A stretch of 30,948 nucleotides of DNA from a virus: the IMG/VR virus record IMGVR_UViG_3300031898_000010, positions 1 through 30,948 of that record, one strand, 5' to 3'. A model generated the notes under the pieces. It was not told the DNA's origin. It was given only the letters and a program-made list of their open reading frames with translations, and ran no database searches. A program made the position numbers and the translations under genes. The stretch's first letter is position 1. Every line of letters starts with the position of its first letter. Positions 22,100 through 29,614 of the stretch are shown in pieces.

Positions 22100-24774
22100 A
22101 CAAGTTGATCCCCTCGTAATATTAATTTAGGTTTACTAAGATCAGTTGGTGGAGTAAATGATATATTCCCAATATAAAACTGAGCACCCTTAGACATAAC
22201 ACGACCCTTTGGATATTTTGTTGGCAGTTCACGACCAAACTTAATCTTAGACCATTGGTAAACATCATTTGGATCAAGCCAATTTATAAATTGATTAAAT
22301 AAATCAGCATATAAAACCATTTCTCCTGGCGCATAATGACATTTTTCATCTAAGAATATTTCCAAAGTTGTTCTATTTAGTTGTGCTGTTTGATATTTAA
22401 TATCAGTATCAATAACCGGCACATTAAGTCTATCTTGTGATGGCGGTATCTCGATACTAAGAATCTCACCAAGGAAATCAGATGATTCTTGTTCTAATAG
22501 TGCTTTTAATTGTTGTGGCATTAACATATCAATTAAATCAAGTGGTGGTACTTCAATCATAGTAATTCGAGTATCACCAGAAAATACTGGACACTCAAAT
22601 ACACCATTACCTGTATGTATAAAATGTACGGTATTAGTGACTTGATACGGGGTTTTACCTTTATGGTGTAACATCATAATATCTGATGTAACCCAATCTT
22701 TAATTCTATTTCGAGCTGAATAATTCTTTTGCAAATCGGTTTCTTCTATAGCACATAATAACGCATTTTCTAATTCCCCATTAAAACCTGCTCCAGAAAT
22801 AAGAGCCAAATCAGCACGAACATAACCATGAGTCATAAGAGAACCTATAGACTCATGGAATGTAGTCTTACCAGTTCGTTCTTCTTTGGAATAAAGAAAT
22901 AGATAGGGTAAATGTCGTTTGGGATATTGAAAAAGAGAAGCTATCCAAATTTTAAGATAATCGGCACCGGTTTTAATATTATTAGCAATACACCAACCAT
23001 TATTTGCAACTGATATATTTAATCCTGATCCACAATGCTCTAATACTTTTTGCCAGGTAGGATACTTAAATTCCTCACCCTCTTTTGGTTTATAACGATA
23101 TTGTGCCGCTTTTCTATTCCATTTTCTATTACCAGGAAATTCAGGTTGAAATGGATCATTAGTAATAGTCCAACCTTCAAATACACACTTACCAAGAATT
23201 GTATTGATTTCAAAATCACTAAGTTTTAATGCACGTAATGCTAAACGTACATTAACATAAGGTTCTTCTCTCCAAATAGAACTACTTCTAAGAACCCAAC
23301 CAAGATCGTTTCCATTTGGACTAATAATATGTCTTACAATATGATCGTATTCAAGAACTTCTGATTCACCAGGTTGATTAAGTTTGGCATTATAAATACG
23401 TTTCCAGTAACCTTTATCTTCACGCCAACCTTCAATTGGTAAATCATGACTTTCCCTTTTGATTGCAAAAATCAAACGTCCATCTTTATGTTCTTTTAAT
23501 TCAGCAGTTCGTCCTTTTGCCCAATCTGGTAAATTTACTATCGCACCTAAACTAGCCGCGGTAGAAACAGCTTTTTCCGCATTTGAAAATTGAAATCGAC
23601 CTTTCTCATCCTCTATTCCGTTAAATGTTCGGCTAGCGATATTAAGTGTAGGTTCTCTGTTGTAGAAACATCGAGTAAATCCACTAGAATCCTGATCCCA
23701 ATTAGAGGATTCCTGAACGCCAACAGTAAATCGACGTACTACCCAGGCACCCTCAGGGCGTTCCAATGGAATAGCAAAACAATTATGATCAGCACCCTGT
23801 TCTTTTCCTGTAGCAATTGTGTCAAAAATTCCTCTTAATCCTAATTTCTTATGAACAGTTTTAAGATCAAAAGTATGGCAGACTAATAAGTTACGATCTT
23901 GGTCCCACCACCAAGATGCGTTAATTTCATCTAATGCTGCTAAAATCTTTTTATGTTGCTCATCAAGTTTAATTTTAACTCGTTGATTTGTTAAATCTTC
24001 AAATAAATCAAAGCTAGTATCAATATATTTAGGTAAATCTCGTTTCTTTGAGTTTCCTTTAATGACAGTAAGATGATCTCTCCAATTGATTGGAATATCT
24101 TTTAATATTTCACCTTGTTTAATAAGAATAAGTCCATCTTTTGAATATTGCATCTTACGGTGCCAAATCCATAAAACATGTCCACACACATCAACTTGAC
24201 TATTAAAATCATAACCCGTAATTGCAGTCAATTTACCAAGAATTGCTCGCGCTAATGCTGCATGTTCAGTATGATTTTCTGTAGGTACATTATCTAGGAA
24301 AATGTATAAGTGTAATCCCGTACCAGAAGTAGATTTTCTAACAGTAACCCAAGGTATATCACAAACTACCTTTTTAATAGCCTGTAATTCTGTATTAGTA
24401 AGACCAGATGCGTGTGTGATTATAGCATCAAAATCAAACCCAACATACCTAGATACTTTGTTCTTCCAATCCCAGCCAGTAAGTCCTATACCTTCTGCGT
24501 GTTCAGTTAAGGAATATTTGATAATAAAATCATTATCTTCCGGTATTGAGTAAGAATTCTTGGGGATACGAAAAGATGCCCAAGTTTGTATACCATCGGT
24601 ATAGGAATGCCAGGTTCTCCCTTTAAATCCTTCAGTAGAGATACGTTGACCATTATCTTGGGCCACGTTGACTTGGACTTCCAAATCAGAATTATAGAGT
24701 GTGGCCAAATCGGGAAGGGTATTAGCCTCCAAGAAACGTTTGATAGCTTCAGAGCGTTTTGGTTGCTGGGACAT
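22090..24774 (-). CDS. Primase-polymerase fused to SF3-type helicase
   Basis: An 894-residue replication protein. The N-terminal archaeo-eukaryotic primase-like domain (about 60-230) has YVGFDFDA (D114, D116) as metal ligands and RKSTSGTGLHLYIFL (146-160) as the S-x-G-x-H catalytic motif, with WIWHRKMQYSKD near 202. A linker and middle domain follow. The C-terminal ATPase has Walker A SKEERTGKTT near 627-636, Walker B LLCAIEETD near 673, and motif C VHFIHTGNG near 716, as in superfamily 3/D5-like helicases. A phage with this protein can prime and unwind its origin with one polypeptide. It is the first gene of the minus operon, facing the 24775-25370 control region. The shine-dalgarno is weak and the 5' leader resembles that of the divergent gene. 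Confidence 0.85.
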   Translation of the reverse strand: MSQQPKRSEAIKRFLEANTLPDLATLYNSDLEVQVNVAQDNGQRISTEGFKGRTWHSYTDGIQTWASFRIPKNSYSIPEDNDFIIKYSLTEHAEGIGLTGWDWKNKVSRYVGFDFDAIITHASGLTNTELQAIKKVVCDIPWVTVRKSTSGTGLHLYIFLDNVPTENHTEHAALARAILGKLTAITGYDFNSQVDVCGHVLWIWHRKMQYSKDGLILIKQGEILKDIPINWRDHLTVIKGNSKKRDLPKYIDTSFDLFEDLTNQRVKIKLDEQHKKILAALDEINASWWWDQDRNLLVCHTFDLKTVHKKLGLRGIFDTIATGKEQGADHNCFAIPLERPEGAWVVRRFTVGVQESSNWDQDSSGFTRCFYNREPTLNIASRTFNGIEDEKGRFQFSNAEKAVSTAASLGAIVNLPDWAKGRTAELKEHKDGRLIFAIKRESHDLPIEGWREDKGYWKRIYNAKLNQPGESEVLEYDHIVRHIISPNGNDLGWVLRSSSIWREEPYVNVRLALRALKLSDFEINTILGKCVFEGWTITNDPFQPEFPGNRKWNRKAAQYRYKPKEGEEFKYPTWQKVLEHCGSGLNISVANNGWCIANNIKTGADYLKIWIASLFQYPKRHLPYLFLYSKEERTGKTTFHESIGSLMTHGYVRADLALISGAGFNGELENALLCAIEETDLQKNYSARNRIKDWVTSDIMMLHHKGKTPYQVTNTVHFIHTGNGVFECPVFSGDTRITMIEVPPLDLIDMLMPQQLKALLEQESSDFLGEILSIEIPPSQDRLNVPVIDTDIKYQTAQLNRTTLEIFLDEKCHYAPGEMVLYADLFNQFINWLDPNDVYQWSKIKFGRELPTKYPKGRVMSKGAQFYIGNISFTPPTDLSKPKLILRGDQLVCQ

Positions 24775-24835
24775 TTTGATGAGAAAATCCGTAAAAGTTG
24801 ACGCTAGAGAATAGTCATTGGACTATATGCGTCAG

Positions 24836-24850
24836 GCCGCAGATTGCGGC
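24836..24850. repeat. Small perfect hairpin GCCGCA-GAT-TGCGGC
   Basis: Six G/C-rich base pairs with a three-base loop in the 5' leader of the primase-helicase transcript, between the shared leader element and the start codon. No T-run follows on either strand, so it is more likely an RNA leader structure or protein site than a terminator. Confidence 0.6.
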
Positions 24851-24858
24851 ATAAGAAA

Positions 24859-24892
24859 GATTTTCCTATCAATGTAATCAAAAAATCAAATC
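24859..24892 (-). promoter_or_regulatory. Shared leader/promoter element, minus copy
   Basis: On the minus strand GATTTGATTTTTTGA is followed by TTACAT and then TGATAGGAAAATC. The same 15-mer and TGATAGAAAAATC occur on the plus strand at 25299-25329. Within it TTGTAA and TACATT are 17 bases apart, a weak sigma-70-like match. It ends about 84 bases before the primase-helicase start. The copy in opposite orientation upstream of the other arm argues for a common control signal. Confidence 0.6.
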
Positions 24893-24949
24893 ATTACAAT
24901 AACTACAGAATTACCATAAATACTTACGTCGAAACAAGGTTAGTTGTTC

Positions 24950-25127
24950 ACAGATTACAGATTACAGCTACAGATTGGGGGTGGTTTGTCTATAGGGAAG
25001 GGTACTCTACTCTCTTCTGTATGGTCTAGTAAACTAGAGTTGTAGTTGTAGTAGTAGTTATAAATGTAAATGGCATAACAACTTACGTATTACAGATTGT
25101 CCATTATACTTGTAGCTCACCTTACGT
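24950..25127. repeat. Iterated short words ACAGATT and CTTACGT
   Basis: ACAGATT occurs at 24950, 24957, 24970 and 25092. CTTACGT occurs at 24923, 25082 and 25121, partly interleaved. Short iterated words in a divergent phage region can be initiator-binding iterons or regulator sites. The copies are short, so chance cannot be excluded. Confidence 0.45.
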
Positions 25128-25181
25128 CAACCCCTCTTCTGGAATGTTCACTATGTTTATCAACATTTTCTGACAATATAT

Positions 25182-25207
25182 TACGCGCGTACGCGCGCAT
25201 ACGCGCG
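25182..25207. repeat. 26-nt alternating purine-pyrimidine tract with three ACGCGCG units
   Basis: Three ACGCGCG units (25183, 25191, 25201) make a strictly alternating purine-pyrimidine run, with the 14-bp palindrome CGCGCGTACGCGCG inside it (25184-25197). Such runs can flip to Z-DNA under negative supercoiling. It is the most GC-rich spot of a very AT-rich region and is flanked by AT-rich DNA. Confidence 0.7.
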
Positions 25208-25227
25208 AATAAATAATGAATGAACAT

Positions 25228-25245
25228 TTGTACACTAGTGAACAA
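25228..25245. promoter_or_regulatory. Operator-like near-palindrome TTGTACACTAGTGAACAA
   Basis: Sixteen of 18 positions are symmetric around CACTAGTG. The half-site TGTTCACTA recurs at 25145-25153, inverted with respect to TAGTGAACA at 25236-25244. The layout, about 80 bases apart on either side of the ACGCGCG tract, is typical of dimeric repressor sites. The regulator is unknown. Confidence 0.5.
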
Positions 25246-25298
25246 TGTAAGTCTTTTCGACGTAATTAGTTGTGGCGGATCATGCTTTGCCTTATTTT

Positions 25299-25329
25299 GA
25301 TTTGATTTTTTGAATATGATAGAAAAATC
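25299..25329 (+). promoter_or_regulatory. Shared leader/promoter element, plus copy
   Basis: GATTTGATTTTTTGA (25299-25313), then TGATAGAAAAATC (25317-25329), ending 41 bases before the ParB-like start. A TATGAT at 25315-25320 could be a -10 box, but no good -35 lies at 16-18 bases. Both this leader and the minus leader carry GATTTTCT followed by TCAT between the element and the start codon. Confidence 0.6.
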
Positions 25330-25353
25330 AATGTTTATGATTTTCTTCTCATT

Positions 25354-25363
25354 TCCACGTGGA
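25354..25363. promoter_or_regulatory. TCCACGTGGA palindrome on the ParB-like gene's SD
   Basis: A perfect 10-bp palindrome whose right half forms part of GGAGG (25361-25365), the ribosome binding site of the start at 25371. Its CACGTG core is the core of bacterial parS. Two more CCACGTGG octamers occur, at 2023 and inside TTTCCACGTGGAAA at 15999-16012. Autoregulation by the ParB-like product is inferred. Confidence 0.45.
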
Positions 25364-25370
25364 GGCGAAA

Positions 25371-26339
25371 ATGCCAGACGTTACCAGTGTTGCAGTAATC
25401 GCGTTAAAGGACATTCGTGAGAATCCGGTTGCTTTGCGCGCTGTAAACCGTGAGTCAGAAGAATATCTTGGCCTAGTTGATTCAATTCGTAGAGTTGGAT
25501 TGTTAAATCCAATTAGTGTACGGAAACAGGTGCGGGTAGTTGATGATATTACAATCACTTATTATGAGTTGATTGATGGTTTACATCGTTTTTCAGCAGC
25601 ACAAGATGCTGGTTTAATTGAAGTTCCGGTTCTTATTAAGGAACTAGATAATAGTGAGACTATTGAAGCGCAGATTATGGCAAATGTGCATAAGATTGAG
25701 ACGCGCCCTGTTGAGTATACGAAGGCCCTACAACGGATTTTCGTATCAAATCCGACTCTTACACTAGGTCAAATGGCAACCAAAATTGCTAAGAGTCCGG
25801 CCTGGTTGAGTCAACGTCTTAATCTATTGCGCTTGAGTGCTGAAGTTCAAGCTCTGGTTGATAGTGGTCAAATTACGGTGTCTAATGCCGTTGAATTAGC
25901 CAAGCTACCAGTGGAAGAGCAAGCTAATTATATTGACCAAGCAATCACAATGGATGTGAGCGAATTCGTACCTATGGTACAGTCTCGTGCCAAAGAACTC
26001 AGAGATGCTAAGCGTCAAGGACGTTCAGCAACGCCGGCAGTGTTTGTACCGGGTCCACGTCTCCGTAAAATGAGTGAACTAACGACTGAGAATACATCTC
26101 CAGTTGTTGGCCCACAACTTTGTGCTAGACTAGGTATTGATGATGCGGCAGCCGGATTTGCACTCGGAGTTGCTTGGGCAATCAATCTTGATCCAGTAAC
26201 CGTCGAAGTCCGTAAGGCCGATGCTGCTGCTAAAAAGGCCGCCCTAGATGATGCTAAGAGGAAGCGGACTGCCGAACGTGCTCAGAAAAAGGCGGATGAT
26301 GCCGCTGCCGCTGCTGCTAAGGCACTAGCTGAAGTGTAG
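25371..26339 (+). CDS. ParB-like DNA-binding protein
   Basis: A 322-residue protein. A GTG at 25359 is in frame, but the ATG at 25371 has GGAGG five bases upstream, so it is the likely start. The N-terminal ParB/sulfiredoxin-like domain runs about residues 5-110: IALKDIRENP, GLVDSIRRVGLLNPISV, YELIDGLHRFSAAQDAG (GLHR in place of the common GERR), then ANVHKIETRPVEYTKAL. A helix-turn-helix lies at 131-152 (TLGQMATKIAKSPAWLSQ). The last 45 residues are Ala/Lys-rich helix. Phage ParB-like proteins can bind DNA, regulate, or act as nucleases. No ParA partner is present, so partition is not implied. The gene uses more G- and C-rich codons than its neighbours. Confidence 0.82.
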   Translation: MPDVTSVAVIALKDIRENPVALRAVNRESEEYLGLVDSIRRVGLLNPISVRKQVRVVDDITITYYELIDGLHRFSAAQDAGLIEVPVLIKELDNSETIEAQIMANVHKIETRPVEYTKALQRIFVSNPTLTLGQMATKIAKSPAWLSQRLNLLRLSAEVQALVDSGQITVSNAVELAKLPVEEQANYIDQAITMDVSEFVPMVQSRAKELRDAKRQGRSATPAVFVPGPRLRKMSELTTENTSPVVGPQLCARLGIDDAAAGFALGVAWAINLDPVTVEVRKADAAAKKAALDDAKRKRTAERAQKKADDAAAAAAKALAEV

Positions 26340-26357
26340 CGTGGCTTCTCTTGGGTC

Positions 26358-26394
26358 AAGTCTTATCGGCATGATGCCGGTAAGACTTTCTTTT
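26358..26394 (+). terminator. Intrinsic terminator after the ParB-like gene
   Basis: AAGTCTTATCGGC (26358-26370) pairs with GCCGGTAAGACTT (26376-26388) with one T-G wobble and a five-base loop, followed by TCTTTT. It lies 18 bases after the stop and 12 bases before the next gene, whose AAGGA SD starts right after the T-run. Partial termination would lower expression of the genes downstream relative to the ParB-like gene. Confidence 0.85.
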
Positions 26395-26405
26395 AAGGAA
26401 ACAAA

Positions 26406-27065
26406 ATGAACGACTTAGTACCACAGGATTTACAGCAAAGCGCCATTGTACCTGTTGATTTTGATTCTATGGTCAAGAGCGCTGATTATCTTGGGCGCTT
26501 TCAGTTATTTAGTAGTAAATCGGATGCTTGTGCTGAGGGTAGAATCGGAATCGGTCATTATGGCTTGGTTAAGGATGACGTTATTACTGATCTTGGAGTT
26601 AGTATTGATGTAGGTGTCTTGTCTTGGCGACCTAAGGCGTTGAGTATTGAGGGTGATAATGTTATCAATAGTTATAATCCTGAAATCCAAGATGGTGTTA
26701 TTACTAATCCTCTCTTTAAGGATATTGTTGAACGATCAGCAACGCCAAATTCTGGTTGTATGTACGGTCCAGAATTTCTGTTGTGGCTTCCTAGTATTGG
26801 TGACTTTGCACTATTTCATGCTAATAGTAAGACTGCTCGACGTGAAGCTAAGAAATTGCAACCTCTTATTGGTAATGCGGCTACATTTCGTGCTCATTTG
26901 ATTGAGAAGGGTAAGTATAAGTGGCACGGTCCTGTTATTACACAATGTTCTACTCCAATTGCTCCGCCCCCAGAAAATAGGCTTCGTGCGGAGTGGGAAA
27001 AATTTCATAATCCGCCTACTGACACAGTAGAAATTGCTGATGGTTCATCTGATAGAGCACAGTAA
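26406..27065 (+). CDS. Conserved phage protein of unknown function
   Basis: A 219-residue soluble protein with an AAGGAAAC ribosome binding site. The core has a pattern I associate with a widespread uncharacterised phage family: FQLFSSKSDACAEGRIGIGH, YGLVKDDVITDLG, LSWRPKALS, CMYGPEFLLWLPSIGDFALF, SKTARREAKKLQPLIGNAA, then YKWHGPVITQCSTP. The N- and C-termini are poorly ordered; the tail is acidic and Pro-rich (HNPPTDTVEIADGSSD). A beta-barrel core with an acidic tail would suit a single-strand DNA-binding protein, and the neighbouring SNF2 and ParB-like genes are consistent with DNA work, but I see no decisive motif. The stop overlaps the next start. Confidence 0.6.
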   Translation: MNDLVPQDLQQSAIVPVDFDSMVKSADYLGRFQLFSSKSDACAEGRIGIGHYGLVKDDVITDLGVSIDVGVLSWRPKALSIEGDNVINSYNPEIQDGVITNPLFKDIVERSATPNSGCMYGPEFLLWLPSIGDFALFHANSKTARREAKKLQPLIGNAATFRAHLIEKGKYKWHGPVITQCSTPIAPPPENRLRAEWEKFHNPPTDTVEIADGSSDRAQ

Positions 27066-27259
27066 TGTTAGATGCTGTTACACTTGATGAAATGCCGCAA
27101 TGGGTATTATGTGAAGTTAAATATGGTACTACTATTGTAAGACGATTTAGAGTAGATACATATGGTTATTCATTATATAAAGGTTGTTTACCAGAGCGCT
27201 TATTACGAGCTAAAGAATACATTGTTATTAAAATCATTCGCAGGGTTAAAGTAGAGTGA
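27065..27259 (+). CDS. Small protein, unknown
   Basis: A 64-residue basic, beta-rich protein with its ATG overlapping the previous stop (TAATG). Sequence features are WVLCEVKYGTTIVRRFRVDT and EYIVIKIIRRVKVE. It is probably a small single-domain protein. No motif was recognised. Confidence 0.5.
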   Translation: MLDAVTLDEMPQWVLCEVKYGTTIVRRFRVDTYGYSLYKGCLPERLLRAKEYIVIKIIRRVKVE

Positions 27260-27268
27260 GAGGGAAAT

Positions 27269-27763
27269 ATGGCCGGTCAAAGCAGCGTAACACCATTAGT
27301 AGCGACAACCGTGGCGTGGTCGCATTTTCTTGAAGCCGCTAAGGCTTTGACCGGCCACTCTCTTACTAGTAAAATTGATAGTTATACGTATAAACTATCA
27401 GATTTTCAAAAATGGTTAATGGCATTAGAAGAATTTACTGGTTATCACGATAGTTTATTAGATCAATTATTTTTTGGTTTTCTTATTACTGGTAAAAAAG
27501 TAATAAAAAATATTATTCTAAGAACTAGTCTCTCGGTTATACCCTCTAAAAATGGTGAGGTAGCTATTGTTACTGGTAAATTGAGTGAATGGCAAAACGC
27601 GATTATATCAATTTTACAACATGCACGTAATCAAGAATTAATTTATGTTTTTGATGAGATATATTTATACTTTGATAAGTTTGGTTTGATTTCAATATTT
27701 AGTAATTATCAGCGTAAGGAAATAGGGGATCATTACTTTCTATTGGAGTATCATGGAAAATGA
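27269..27763 (+). CDS. Unrecognised protein with structured start region
   Basis: A 164-residue protein starting after AGAGGG. The first 30 codons carry a 14-bp inverted repeat (27270-27283 and 27344-27357) that embeds the start codon. The protein is mixed: a short N-terminal part (TPLVATTVAWSHFLEAAKAL), a helical middle (LSDFQKWLMALEEFTGYH), and a beta/helix C-terminal part (IYVFDEIYLYFDKFG). No membrane or enzyme motif is visible. It overlaps the SNF2 gene start by four bases, so its expression is probably coupled to the helicase. Confidence 0.5.
   Translation: MAGQSSVTPLVATTVAWSHFLEAAKALTGHSLTSKIDSYTYKLSDFQKWLMALEEFTGYHDSLLDQLFFGFLITGKKVIKNIILRTSLSVIPSKNGEVAIVTGKLSEWQNAIISILQHARNQELIYVFDEIYLYFDKFGLISIFSNYQRKEIGDHYFLLEYHGK
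27270..27357 (+). repeat. 14-bp inverted repeat across a start codon
   Basis: TGGCCGGTCAAAGC (27270-27283) pairs perfectly with GCTTTGACCGGCCA (27344-27357). The 60-base loop contains a further GCGAC (27302-27306) to GTCGC (27319-27323) stem. Two bases of the ATG (27270-27271) belong to the stem. The structure can hide the start codon and favour translational control. Confidence 0.7.
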
Positions 27764-29457
27764 AAGTGGAAACCAAATTCAGGGTAGATAAATATCTTTA
27801 TCCTGTTACCCTTAATTTTGATGGTGATAAAATTTGGGTATTTTTTCGCTATAATAAGCAACTAGTTGCTGAGATTAAAACATTCGCAGGCGCTAAATGG
27901 TGGGGCGGGGAAGAACCGCCAATTAAGGCGTGGACAATTTCTAATACACCACGTAATCTTTTTCGCCTAGCTTACCTTCAAGGTAAGAATCCATACGCTT
28001 GGTATGATAAGGAAATCATAAAGAATGAATACGAGCGTCCTCTTTACTTACATCAACGTGACGGTGCAGACTTCGTATTAGCGGTACGGCGTTGTATTAT
28101 TGCTATGGAAATGGGCACTGGAAAAACATTATTAGTAGAAGAAGTAATAGAACGATCTGGAATCAAAGGCCCAAATTGGTGGTATGTAGCACCTAAATCT
28201 GCTCTAAGAGCAGTTCAACGTGAATTCCGGATTTGGCAATCAAAAGTATGGCCTAAATTTATGACTTATGAAGCTCTGGTTAAGGAAATGAAAAATTGGG
28301 TTGACGGATTCCGGGCACCAATGGGTGTTGTATTTGATGAATCAGCTAGGGTAAAAAATCCAACTGCACAGCGTAGCCAAGCAGCTATGCAGTTAGCTGA
28401 TGGTATACGTTCTGATTGGGGTGATGCGGGGTACATCATACTAATGAGCGGTGCGCCAGCACCTAAGTCCCCAGTTGATTGGTGGCATCAAGCAGAAATA
28501 GCATGTCCCGGGTATCTAAGAGAAGGTGATATTTATAAATTTAAAAATCGTCTTGCGGTAATACAACAAAAATCTGATATGCAAGGTGGTGTTTATCCAC
28601 AACTAGTTGCCTGGCGCGATGATGAGCACAGGTGTGATATTTGTGGTAAATTTATAGAAGAGCATAAGGATATTATTTTCGATGAGGGTGAAGATCATGA
28701 ATTTAAGGCTTCTAAGAATGAGGTTAGTTATTTGTATGAGCGCTTAAAAGGTCTTGTTTTTATTAGAATGAAAAAAGATTGTCTTGATTTGCCTGAAAAA
28801 CAATATCGTAAAGTAATACTAGAGCCAACGCAAAAGATACTAAATTTAGCTAGAACAATAGTTAATACGTCACCTACAACTATTCAAGCTATTACTTTGA
28901 TTCGAGAATTATCAGATGGATTTCAATATCAAAAAGATGGTAGTACAGAATATATTGATAGTCCTAAAGAAGGTGCTATTGTTGATATTTTAGATGAATT
29001 AAGTGATATTGGTCGTATAGTTATTTATGCTGGTTTTACGGCCAGTGTTGATAAGTGTGTTGAAATTTGTAATAAATGCGGTTGGCAAACAATAAAAGTA
29101 GATGGCCGTGGTTGGAAGATGTCAGACGGATTAGAGGATGACCCACTTGATATTTTTCAAGATAAATTAGAAAAGTATCCATTTGTTGCTTTTGTTGCGC
29201 ACCCTGGAAGTGGTGGTGTTGGTTTAACACTTACCGCATCACCGGTAGAGGTTTTCTACTCTAATGATTTTGATGCAGATCATCGTATTCAAGCAATAGA
29301 GCGCATTCACCGACCTGGTATGGATTTTAACCGCGGCGCAACTATAATAGACTTAATTCATCTTCCAACAGATCAACTTATTCTCGATAATTTAGAATTG
29401 AAGAAAAGATTACAAGATTTAACTATGGGTGAAATAACTAGAGTATTAGGTAGTTAG
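27760..29457 (+). CDS. SNF2-type DNA-dependent ATPase/helicase
   Basis: A 565-residue superfamily-2 ATPase that would translocate on DNA and remodel nucleoprotein or branched DNA. Motifs in order: LHQRDGADFVLA (Q-like), Walker A MEMGTGKT (116-123), YVAPKSALRAVQREF (Ia), Walker B VVFDESARVKNP (190-201, DESA in place of DEAH), MSGAPAPKSPVDWWHQ (III, 229-244), then a CDIC zinc-knuckle-like insert (292-295). In the C-terminal lobe are VIYAGFTASVDKCVEI, HPGSGGVGLTLTAS (V, about 480) and RIQAIERIHRPG (VI). It lacks chromatin-type accessory domains and is of phage size. It follows ParB-like and unknown genes and precedes a DNA-binding phosphoesterase, implying DNA repair, recombination or replication support. 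Confidence 0.88.
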   Translation: MKVETKFRVDKYLYPVTLNFDGDKIWVFFRYNKQLVAEIKTFAGAKWWGGEEPPIKAWTISNTPRNLFRLAYLQGKNPYAWYDKEIIKNEYERPLYLHQRDGADFVLAVRRCIIAMEMGTGKTLLVEEVIERSGIKGPNWWYVAPKSALRAVQREFRIWQSKVWPKFMTYEALVKEMKNWVDGFRAPMGVVFDESARVKNPTAQRSQAAMQLADGIRSDWGDAGYIILMSGAPAPKSPVDWWHQAEIACPGYLREGDIYKFKNRLAVIQQKSDMQGGVYPQLVAWRDDEHRCDICGKFIEEHKDIIFDEGEDHEFKASKNEVSYLYERLKGLVFIRMKKDCLDLPEKQYRKVILEPTQKILNLARTIVNTSPTTIQAITLIRELSDGFQYQKDGSTEYIDSPKEGAIVDILDELSDIGRIVIYAGFTASVDKCVEICNKCGWQTIKVDGRGWKMSDGLEDDPLDIFQDKLEKYPFVAFVAHPGSGGVGLTLTASPVEVFYSNDFDADHRIQAIERIHRPGMDFNRGATIIDLIHLPTDQLILDNLELKKRLQDLTMGEITRVLGS

Positions 29458-29464
29458 AATAATT

Positions 29465-29614
29465 ATGAAATATAAATATATAGCTAAGGATGGAGAAGTA
29501 ATACATCGTAAATACAAAGTCGATACCATAATTATACATAAACAAAAGAAAGTAGGACCATTACAGAAAGGTGACTTTCACAAAGTTTACAAACGATGGC
29601 TACACCAAGATTAA
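29465..29614 (+). CDS. 49-residue basic protein
   Basis: A short gene from ATG 29465 to TAA 29612, overlapping the next gene by 19 bases. The product is Lys/Tyr-rich (KYKYIAKDGEVIHRKYKV, IHKQKKVGPLQKGDFHK) with about a quarter basic residues. Nucleic-acid binding is possible. The SD is weak, so the evidence is mostly the clean fit between two genes. Confidence 0.4.
   Translation: MKYKYIAKDGEVIHRKYKVDTIIIHKQKKVGPLQKGDFHKVYKRWLHQD

Larger units (their letters stand above)
24775..25370. other. Divergent non-coding control region, possible origin
   Basis: About 600 bases without a credible gene lie between the minus-strand primase-helicase and the plus-strand ParB-like gene. The region contains a hairpin (24836-24850), two inverted copies of a shared leader element (24859-24892 and 25299-25329), TACAGATT-type and CTTACGT repeats, G-runs at 24977-25002, a 26-nt alternating tract, and palindromes at 25228 and 25354. 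It also has one DnaA-box-like word TTATCAACA (25157-25165, one mismatch to the usual box). Divergent promoters are expected here. An origin is plausible because replication genes leave on both sides, but it is inferred. Confidence 0.7.

Noticed and set aside
24977-25002. G-quadruplex-like runs GGGGG, GG, GGG and GGG
   Set aside because: One run is only GG and one loop is ten bases, so only a weak two-layer structure is possible. It is recorded but not claimed.
24844-25029. Plus-strand open frame of 61 codons in the control region
   Set aside because: It starts at a TTG inside a hairpin, has no SD and runs through the short repeats and G-runs, so the region is better read as non-coding.
25359-25370. 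GTG start four codons upstream of the ParB-like ATG
   Set aside because: The GTG lies inside the SD and palindrome. The ATG at 25371 has GGAGG at the right distance.
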